NCBI GenBank assembly: GCA_903919075.1
Contig: CAIXGR010000029.1
Coordinates: forward strand, 1-64,000
Direction: 5' to 3'
Source of the DNA: an uncultured Bacteroidota bacterium
Lineage (GTDB): Bacteria > Bacteroidota > Bacteroidia > Chitinophagales > LD1
Length of the DNA: 64,000 nucleotides
Shown here: positions 58,521-64,000 of the stretch, piece after piece
How positions within the stretch are numbered: position 1 is the first letter of the stretch
How the letters are laid out: each line of letters opens with the position of its first letter
Made by a program: the position numbers and the translations under genes
The notes under the pieces: model-generated
What the model was told of the DNA's origin: nothing
What the model saw: the letters and a program-made list of their open reading frames with translations, nothing else
Databases searched by the model: none

Positions 58521-58880
58521 TTATTTAGCAGGTGCTGGTTGTTGAGCCGGAGCCTGAGGTGCAGGAGTAGTAGGGGCAGGGCCGTTAAAAGTTTTGCCAG
58601 CTACGTTCTTTTCAATTTCGGATTTAGGAGCTTGTTCTTTTTTAGTCATTGCTTTTTTATCGACAAAAAAGGTTGATGAAAGGCAAAGGAAAATTAAAGC
58701 GAAGGCAAGGCCCCAGGTTAATTTTTCAACTACATCGGTTGAGCGCCTTGCACCCAACAATTGCTGGCCTACACCGCCAAACGATGAGCTAAGCCCGCCG
58801 CCTTTTGGGTTTTGAATAAGCACTACAAAGCACATTAACACACAAACAACTACTATAAGAATGGTTATAAACGCGTACAT
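58521..58880 (-). CDS. secG: Protein translocase subunit SecG
   Basis: 119 aa, two membrane helices (about 2-21 and 53-73) with the conserved loop VLIQNPKGGGLSSSFGG between them. The C-terminal tail (about 80-119) is rich in Pro, Ala and Gln and is longer than in E. coli, as is usual in Bacteroidota. The 304-aa gene ends 5 bp upstream. Confidence 0.94.
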   Translation of the reverse strand: MYAFITILIVVVCVLMCFVVLIQNPKGGGLSSSFGGVGQQLLGARRSTDVVEKLTWGLAFALIFLCLSSTFFVDKKAMTKKEQAPKSEIEKNVAGKTFNGPAPTTPAPQAPAQQPAPAK

Positions 58881-58885
58881 AATTT

Positions 58886-59800
58886 TTAAATGATATTTTT
58901 AAGATAATTAATTCGGGCGGCAAAGAAACTACTTTTTTCCGGATATTTCAAGGTTAGTGTTTCGTAGGCTTTAATTGCGCGGGCGTATTTTTTTTGCATT
59001 TCGTAAACCTTGGCCATTGTTTCTGTAATTAGTTCAGAATCAAGGTCATTTTCGGCATTAGGGGGTGGTTCAACCGGAGCTGTTTCGTATTTATGCTTTT
59101 CTATTTGCTCTTCAATAAACTTATCCAAGCCCTTCGAATAGCGGGTTTCTTCCTCCATTTGCTCATGCAAATAACCTACTGAGGTATTTTGCATAATTAC
59201 CTTGTTTAGTTCCTCATCGGCTTCTTCGGGGGGAATTACCGGCGGGGTTTCAGCAGTTGCAGGGGCAAAGGTTGTAACCTGCATTTGCCCGAAAGCCTTT
59301 AGCCAGTCGCCGAAAGTATGTGGCTCGGCAGGCGAAAAAGTTTCGATAGCGGGTTCTTCTTCTTTAGCGGGCTCGGTTATTGGTGTTGGTGGTGTTTCTT
59401 CAACTAATTCTATAGCCGGGGCCTTTTCTGTTTCTTTTATTAGCTGCTCTATTTCAACAGCCTCTTCGGCATTAATTTTATTAAATTGTATGGAAACAGT
59501 TTCGGCCTGTGGTGGTTCAATATATTCTTCTTCCAATAGTTCCGGCTCGGCAGCTATATCGGTGGGCAGTATGTTTTTTTGATGGAATATGCTGTAAAGC
59601 AGTTCGCGGTCGTTAGTATAAAGTGCGGCTAATTGCAGTTGCTGGTCGAACTTAGGATTGTTTTCATCCTGATACTTTTTTGCCAGTAGTAAATACGCTT
59701 GTTGGAACGAGGGGAATTTTTCGACCAAATGCTCTAATTGTGCAGTGGTAAACCTGCCCAGCATTTGGTTGAAGTTTTGTTTGGTAATGGGTTGCAACAT
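58886..59800 (-). CDS. Acidic low-complexity protein with C-terminal TPR-like helices
   Basis: 304 aa, soluble. N-terminal helical part (TAQLEHLVEKFPSFQQAYLLLAKKY), a long Glu/Pro-rich disordered middle (about 85-205), and a TPR-like end (ITETMAKVYEMQKKYARAIKAYETLTLKYPEKSSFFAARINYL). Directly upstream of secG in the same transcript, an arrangement I believe is common in Chitinophagales. It may have a role near the translocon, but that is only context. Confidence 0.7.
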   Translation of the reverse strand: MLQPITKQNFNQMLGRFTTAQLEHLVEKFPSFQQAYLLLAKKYQDENNPKFDQQLQLAALYTNDRELLYSIFHQKNILPTDIAAEPELLEEEYIEPPQAETVSIQFNKINAEEAVEIEQLIKETEKAPAIELVEETPPTPITEPAKEEEPAIETFSPAEPHTFGDWLKAFGQMQVTTFAPATAETPPVIPPEEADEELNKVIMQNTSVGYLHEQMEEETRYSKGLDKFIEEQIEKHKYETAPVEPPPNAENDLDSELITETMAKVYEMQKKYARAIKAYETLTLKYPEKSSFFAARINYLKNII

Positions 59801-59897
59801 TGGTGCAAAGAAAATATTTTTTATGGAAAGAGGTTATCTGGTTTTTAAGTTGGTCGGATGGAAATGTAGAAGTTGTCATGTAGAGCAATTTCCCGCG

Positions 59898-59957
59898 CCT
59901 CACCCCGTCTCGCTTCGCTCGCCACCCCTCTCCACGCTTTGCGTAGAGAATGGAATA
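59898..59957. repeat. Intergenic hairpin repeat family A, copy 2
   Basis: CCTCACCCCGTCTCGC, then GCTCGCCACCCCTCTCC as at 46557, with a different hairpin tip (CACGC/GCGT, closed by CTCT/AGAG). Confidence 0.75.
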
Positions 59958-60117
59958 AAAAATGTTCGCTGCGCGATGCGTTCATATCCAAATTCAATTG
60001 GCTATTTTGAATATTGAAACGGTATAAGCTCTGTATTATAATTATCAAAAAAATAAATTTTATCTCAAATAAATAAATGTTATTTTTGTAGTATGAATTT
60101 AATTAATAAGCAATGAC

Positions 60118-60261
60118 GGTTGACAATGGTTGACACTTTCGTAATGTAAAACGTTGATTTTCAAACATGTAGTTTTTAGAGTGTCAACTGTCAACCATAT
60201 TGTTTTATAAGTTACTGAAAATGAATTTATTGGAAAAGAATGCGGGTTGACACGGTTGACA
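60118..60261. repeat. Six GGTTGACA motifs in three pairs
   Basis: Direct pair at 60118 and 60128 (10-bp spacing); inverted pair TGTCAAC at 60082+100 (60182-60188) and TGTCAACC 60189-60196; direct pair at 60245 and 60254 (9-bp spacing). The first and second pairs together form a long inverted repeat around a 43-bp centre. Confidence 0.75.
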
Positions 60262-60413
60262 GTATTGGGGGGATTGTTTTTTTAATTCTTCAATTGCCGT
60301 TTCATCTAATGCGGCGATTGTCACCCGAACGATAGTAAATTATGACGGAAATATTACATAATTTTTTCAAATGTATCAATAGTAAAGTTTAAGTTTATAC
60401 AAAAAATCGCTTT

Positions 60414-61559
60414 ATGGAAAAAAATATACATTTAATTGCAGCTATTGCTTTTTTCCTGTTTCAAACCATTGTGAGCGGCGTATATGCATCGCCTGAACTG
60501 ACCGTAAATGCTGGTATTGACACAGCTATTTGCCTACACGACAGTACCATCATTGGGGGTAGCCCTACTGCCACAGGCGGTGTAGGGCCATATATGTACC
60601 TTTGGCAACCTGCAAGTGGCTTAAACAGCGACACTATTCCAAACCCTCTTGCCTTTCCGGATACTACAACTACCTATCTGCTTATTGTTGCCGATTCCTT
60701 GGGGGCAATAGATTCATCGTATATTACTATTACCATTAATAATCTGCCGATCGTAACTTTCAACCTTCCGCAAGATACTTTTTGCAACCATGGAGGTATA
60801 ATTACTTTAAGCGGAGGCAGCCCGGCAGCAGGGGTTTATTCCGGAAACGGCGTAACCGGTAACCAATTTAACCCCGCCAATACCAGTGGAGGAACAAGTG
60901 CAATTACCTACACCTATACTGATTCAATAGGTTGCACCGGCATGGCTACCGCGCCGGTTGTGGTGAGTTTCTTCCCCGATTCTCTTTCACTTCTTTTAGT
61001 TCAGTTGCCACCTACTGGCTTTGTAACTTATAACATGATTTATGCTTATCCGGCAACTGCCGGTACTTATGTATGGCAATTAGATGGTTATTCGTATTAT
61101 CCATATTACAATTTCATTTCACCTGATGCCGATTCTATTGAAGTAAGTTGTGAAGTTATAGGAGAAATAGTAATTGATACAATTTTTACTTCTAACAATA
61201 GCATAAGGGTTATTGTTTCATTGGCAGGATGTGTTGATACTTCAGCATGGTTGCCGGTTGACGAAAATTGTTGGGGTTATGGCGGCATTAACGAAATTTC
61301 AGCGCTTTCAAATATTACCATTTATCCTAACCCGGCCAGCGAGGGTTTGAATATTAACTATACCTTAAATTCTACAATTAACCTTGGCATTAATGTATTA
61401 GATATACAAGGAAGAAAACTAAAGGCCATAGCTTATGATAAATCATCTACCGGAAATTACACACAACACATAGATGTAAGCCAACTGGAAGCTGGTATCT
61501 ACATATTAAATTTTGTATCGAAGGAGGGGAGTTTGAACCGGCGGTTTGTGAAGGAATAA
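60414..61559 (+). CDS. T9SS-secreted protein with PKD-like domains
   Basis: 381 aa. Signal peptide MEKNIHLIAAIAFFLFQTIVSGVYA; PKD-like module 30-110 (VNAGIDTAICLHDSTIIGG, YLWQPASGLNSD); second Ig-like module with Cys pair (about 115-190); Trp/Tyr-rich third part; T9SS type A domain 300-381 (ITIYPNPASEGLNINY, INVLDIQGRKLKAI, AGIYILNFVSKEG, RRFVKE). Function on the cell surface unknown. Confidence 0.85.
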   Translation: MEKNIHLIAAIAFFLFQTIVSGVYASPELTVNAGIDTAICLHDSTIIGGSPTATGGVGPYMYLWQPASGLNSDTIPNPLAFPDTTTTYLLIVADSLGAIDSSYITITINNLPIVTFNLPQDTFCNHGGIITLSGGSPAAGVYSGNGVTGNQFNPANTSGGTSAITYTYTDSIGCTGMATAPVVVSFFPDSLSLLLVQLPPTGFVTYNMIYAYPATAGTYVWQLDGYSYYPYYNFISPDADSIEVSCEVIGEIVIDTIFTSNNSIRVIVSLAGCVDTSAWLPVDENCWGYGGINEISALSNITIYPNPASEGLNINYTLNSTINLGINVLDIQGRKLKAIAYDKSSTGNYTQHIDVSQLEAGIYILNFVSKEGSLNRRFVKE

Positions 61560-61568
61560 AAAAGGGAT

Positions 61569-61654
61569 TGTCATTCCGACTTTTGGAGGAATCTTGATGG
61601 AACAGGTAGCGCTAAATATATATTAAGATATCTCACTATCGTTCGACATGACAA
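61569..61654. repeat. Long palindromic intergenic repeat, family B, copy 2 (inverted)
   Basis: TTGTCATTCCGAC (61568-61580) and GTTCGACATGACAA (61641-61654) are the arms. The right half, read on the minus strand, contains TCGAACGATAGTGAGA and ATCTTAATAT as in the copy at 52644. Confidence 0.75.
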
Positions 61655-61674
61655 AAGAAATTATGTCAAAAAAT

Positions 61675-62202
61675 CTACCATTTCACCAATGCCTTCTGAA
61701 AAATGTCATCCATTAGCTGATTGCTGATATCGTTTACCAGTTGGTCTTCAACCGTAATTACGTTTAACCCGGCCGAGTATTGGGCATTGCGCGAGAAGGT
61801 TTCGGTCCACTTGTCTTTTTCGTCTTTGGTGTTTACGTAATCAACCTGTATGGTGATGGTAAGTTTGTTGAGCGCGCTTGTGGCACCGGCTACGGGTGCC
61901 TCGCTGGTGTATGTAAAACCGGTGATGGAGCCTTTTATTTCTAAATCGCCATCGGTAGCTACCTGCTTTAAGTTGGCTTCGTTTTGAAACTTCTGCTTTA
62001 TTTTATCGGTAATGGTTTGCGGTAAAGATGCCGGGCCATTGTTCGACCGGTTTTGAAAAAGCTCAACTGAAAAGGTATGAATATCTAAAGGAATATTTGC
62101 ACCGGTAAAGGAATATACTTTGCAGCCCGAGTTGGAGAGGAGGAGGCATAGTGCCAGGAATATGGTAAAGGTGGTGGCTGGCTTTTTCAATTTGTTATTC
62201 AA
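61675..62202 (-). CDS. lptE: LptE-like LPS-assembly lipoprotein
   Basis: 175 aa. Lipobox NSGC after a hydrophobic signal; then VYSFTGANIPLDIHTFSVELFQNRS, VATDGDLEIKGSITGFTYTSEAPV and a C-terminal NDISNQLMDDIFQKALVKW. This matches the Bacteroidota LptE pattern, which plugs the LptD barrel in LPS export. Follows the sigma-54 activator gene by about 30 bp, an arrangement frequent in Bacteroidota. Confidence 0.82.
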   Translation of the reverse strand: MNNKLKKPATTFTIFLALCLLLSNSGCKVYSFTGANIPLDIHTFSVELFQNRSNNGPASLPQTITDKIKQKFQNEANLKQVATDGDLEIKGSITGFTYTSEAPVAGATSALNKLTITIQVDYVNTKDEKDKWTETFSRNAQYSAGLNVITVEDQLVNDISNQLMDDIFQKALVKW

Positions 62203-62231
62203 TTACACAGATCTATTTAATTTTCTTCTTC

Positions 62232-63461
62232 TCAAATCTCAACCCCATATTCTTTTATCTTCCGGTAAAGTGTGCGCTCGGAAATGCCGAGGTCTGTTGC
62301 TGCATCTTTACGTTTGTTGCGGTGTTTTCTTAATGCTCTTATAATCAACTCGCGTTCTTTATCGGCAATTGATAGCGATTCTTCCACTGTTTCCGATTCG
62401 TCGAACTCTTTTTTCTCCTGCAATACCACCGGGTGGTTGTTTTCCGGTTGGGTAATAATAAACGGTTTTTCGGTATTGGTATTGTTTGTAATCTGCTCGC
62501 GAAATACCGGTATTTGCTCGCCGTTTACCTGGTGTTTAGTAATATCGTAAACAAACTGTTTCAGGTCGTTCAAATCTTTTTTCAGGTCGAATATCAGTTT
62601 GTATAAAATTTCGCGCTCGGTAAATCCGCTTCCGCCGCTTTGGAATTTTGCTTCTGCCAGTGCCGGTAATCGGTTATCGGTTATGTCGGTAACTATCTGT
62701 TTTAGTTCTTTGGCGGAAACATCTTTTTCCATAGCCAGAATAGAAACCTGCTCGGCTACGTTTTTTAGCTGGCGAACGTTGCCCGGCCAGGGGTATTTTA
62801 AAATAAGTTCTTTGGCATCATCAGTAAGCTTTACGGGTTGTATTTTATTGCGCTCGGCAAAATCAATACAAAACTTGCGGAACAACTGATAGATATCCTC
62901 GCCCCGTTCGCGCAAAGGCGGTATGTAAATAGGCACGGTTGAAAGCCTATAATATAAATCCTCTCGAAATTTTCCGTTGCGTACTGCTTCTTGTAAATTA
63001 ATGTTGGTGGCAGCTATTACCCGCACATCGGTTTTTAAAGATTTTGATGAACCTACGCGGATATACTCGCCGGTTTCCAACACGCGCAGCAGGCGGGCCT
63101 GTGTGCCGTGGGGCAGTTCGGCTATTTCATCTAAAAATATTGTACCACCGGCTACGGTTTCAAAGTAACCTTTGCGGGCATCGTTGGCACCGGTAAACGA
63201 ACCTTTCTCGTGCCCGAACAATTCCGAATCGATAGTGCCTTCGGGTATGGCGCCGCAGTTAATGGCTATAAAAGGATTGTGCTTACGAAGGCTTAACTGA
63301 TGTATAATGTGCGAGAAAACCTCCTTACCTACCCCGCTTTCGCCGGTAATAAGTACGGTAAGGTTGGTATTGGCTACGCGCTCGGCTATACTAATGGCAT
63401 GGTTTAGCGCTGGCGCGTTGCCTATAATGCCGAAACGATTTTTTATTGATTGAATTTCCAT
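62232..63461 (-). CDS. Sigma-54-dependent transcriptional activator
   Basis: 409 aa, AAA+ central domain starting almost at the N-terminus; there is no receiver or sensor domain. Walker A GESGVGKE (40-47), the sigma-54 contact loop GSFTGA (87-92; consensus GAFTGA), Walker B GGTIFLDEIAELP, and KYPWPGNVRQLKN. A linker of about 100 residues leads to a Fis-type helix-turn-helix (IIRALRKHRNKRKDAATDLGISERTLYRKI). Family members of this short type respond to other proteins. Operon with lptE and perhaps miaB upstream. Confidence 0.93.
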   Translation of the reverse strand: MEIQSIKNRFGIIGNAPALNHAISIAERVANTNLTVLITGESGVGKEVFSHIIHQLSLRKHNPFIAINCGAIPEGTIDSELFGHEKGSFTGANDARKGYFETVAGGTIFLDEIAELPHGTQARLLRVLETGEYIRVGSSKSLKTDVRVIAATNINLQEAVRNGKFREDLYYRLSTVPIYIPPLRERGEDIYQLFRKFCIDFAERNKIQPVKLTDDAKELILKYPWPGNVRQLKNVAEQVSILAMEKDVSAKELKQIVTDITDNRLPALAEAKFQSGGSGFTEREILYKLIFDLKKDLNDLKQFVYDITKHQVNGEQIPVFREQITNNTNTEKPFIITQPENNHPVVLQEKKEFDESETVEESLSIADKERELIIRALRKHRNKRKDAATDLGISERTLYRKIKEYGVEI

Positions 63462-63463
63462 AA

Positions 63464-63500
63464 CCTCTCCCTAGCCCTCTCCGAAGGAGAGGGGATTTTA
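63464..63500. repeat. Intergenic hairpin, family A relative, copy 4 (partial)
   Basis: CCTCTCCCTAGCCCTCTCC, then GAAGGAGAGGGGA; hairpin CCCTCTCC/GGAGAGGG. It has only the 3' half of the family A layout. Confidence 0.55.
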
Positions 63501-63518
63501 ATTTCTTAAAGTGTGTTT

Positions 63519-63551
63519 AGTATTCGGGCGACTTGAAGTCGTCTGAATACT
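63519..63551. repeat. 16-bp stem-loop with one-base loop gap
   Basis: AGTATTCGGGCGACTT (63519-63534) and AAGTCGTCTGAATACT (63536-63551). In a plus-strand RNA all 16 positions pair (two as G-U). It is not followed by a T run, so it is not an obvious terminator. Confidence 0.6.
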
Positions 63552-63557
63552 TATCCT

Positions 63558-64000
63558 CTAAACCTGCTCGCCCAGCAAAGTTCCCGAAGTGCATGAAGTA
63601 ACTTTAACCATTGCATACATGCCGGGTTTTAAATCTCCTTTCGGAAATACGATGACTGTGTTTTGCGAATTACGGCCAAACAAATCATCCTCGCTGCGGT
63701 GCGAAATTCCTTCTATTAATACTTCGAATATTTTGCCTACGTCTTTTTTGTTTTGCAGCAGCGAGTGTTTGCGTTGCATATCTACTATTTCCTGCAGCCT
63801 GCGTTTTTTTACTTCTTCGGGCACATCGTCTTTATATTTTTTGGCGGCTACGGTTCCCGGGCGCTCGCTGTATGCAAACATGTAAGCCATTGAATATTCA
63901 ACGTGCTCCATCATGCTTAAAGTATCCTGGTGCTCTTCTTCGGTTTCCGAACAAAAGCCTGCAATAATATCAGTTGATATAGCCGCCTCGGGCACTATTT
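63558..64000 (-). CDS. miaB: tRNA-2-methylthio-N6-dimethylallyladenosine synthase MiaB (N-terminus cut by window edge)
   Basis: C-terminal 147 codons of a radical SAM methylthiotransferase that modifies A37 of tRNAs reading UNN codons. Visible: ISTDIIAGFCSETEEEHQDTLSMM (end of the radical SAM barrel), YMFAYSERPGTVAAKKY, the helical RRLQEIVDMQRKHSL and a C-terminal TRAM domain (KIFEVLIEGIS, LFGRNSQNTVIVFP, GMYAMVKVTSCTSGTLLG). The N-terminal half and the Fe-S Cys motif lie beyond the right edge. MiaB rather than RimO by motif. Confidence 0.92.
   Translation of the reverse strand, partial: IVPEAAISTDIIAGFCSETEEEHQDTLSMMEHVEYSMAYMFAYSERPGTVAAKKYKDDVPEEVKKRRLQEIVDMQRKHSLLQNKKDVGKIFEVLIEGISHRSEDDLFGRNSQNTVIVFPKGDLKPGMYAMVKVTSCTSGTLLGEQV

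Larger units (their letters stand above)
59801..60413. other. 613-bp intergenic region with repeat A copy and GGTTGACA cluster
   Basis: Between the divergent 304-aa gene and the T9SS protein. Apart from the family A repeat (59898-59957), the GGTTGACA cluster (60118-60261) and a partial family B half (60319-60335) I see no gene. Short open frames here are composed largely of repeat sequence. Confidence 0.6.

Noticed and set aside
59664-60048. Open frames opposite the 304-aa gene and across the family A repeat
   Set aside because: They read through a repeat element and the reverse of a real gene; no start signal or recognisable protein.
60118-60261. CRISPR array at the GGTTGACA cluster
   Set aside because: Units are only 8 bp, orientations are mixed and spacers are too short and uneven. 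No cas gene is near.
1-64000. tRNA and rRNA genes
   Set aside because: I looked in the intergenic stretches for tRNA-like cloverleaf patterns and conserved rRNA segments and saw none; a covariance search would settle it.

Overview
The window is chromosomal DNA of a member of the Bacteroidota, most likely a Chitinophagales or Sphingobacteriales-type organism. The signs are secreted proteins ending in type IX secretion (T9SS) C-terminal sorting domains, a serine palmitoyltransferase gene for sphingolipids, DUF4296 and DUF5522 proteins, the TAnnTTTG type of -7 promoter element, weak or absent Shine-Dalgarno sequences, and moderate GC. I found no rRNA, tRNA, insertion sequence, prophage or CRISPR array. 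Most of the window is ordinary housekeeping sequence.

Layout. 1-2459: clpB (C-terminus cut by the window edge). 2739-3531: a frameshifted lipoprotein. 3846-6406: a two-gene operon of serine palmitoyltransferase and an unrecognised 433-aa partner. 6776-11093: DUF885 zinc peptidase, a T9SS LamG-type protein and a small exported protein. 11111-14011: gcvP. 14248-16822: small lipoprotein, two overlapping membrane-protein genes, GNAT acetyltransferase and a DUF433-like protein. 16867-25536: aroC, hutI plus a PLP desulfhydrase/deaminase-like gene, DUF5522, purB, topA and a SirB1-like protein. 25528-27499: Nudix hydrolase and a T9SS protein broken by one in-frame TGA.

27765-34740 is a complete histidine operon, hisG-D-C-B-H-A-F-IE. 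It is preceded by a leader peptide with three consecutive His codons and a terminator hairpin, i.e. a classical transcription attenuator. A bidirectional terminator ends it. The N-terminal phosphatase domain of its HisB has lost every catalytic motif, so the phosphatase step must be supplied from elsewhere.

34758-46378: ECF sigma factor with a membrane partner, rdgB, ilvE, a peroxiredoxin, an 862-aa tandem CbxX/CfqX AAA+ protein, lepA, pyrG. 46643-50943: nucleoside transporter, secreted PKD/Ig-like protein, M20 dipeptidase. 51022-51667: an AT-rich orphan gene framed by direct repeats, resembling an inserted cassette. 51685-58038: lipoprotein, class IV aminotransferase, large membrane protein, scoA/scoB with a small gene between them, DUF4296 lipoprotein and a YggS-family protein. 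58052-64000: secG operon, an intergenic region with six GGTTGACA motifs, a T9SS protein, LptE-like lipoprotein, sigma-54 activator and miaB (N-terminus cut by the window edge).

The main signals not explained by genes are: (i) strong over-representation of the palindrome ACCGGT in all reading frames and in intergenic DNA; (ii) two families of dispersed hairpin repeats; (iii) the his attenuator; (iv) the degenerate HisB domain; (v) the AT-rich cassette; and (vi) the GGTTGACA cluster.
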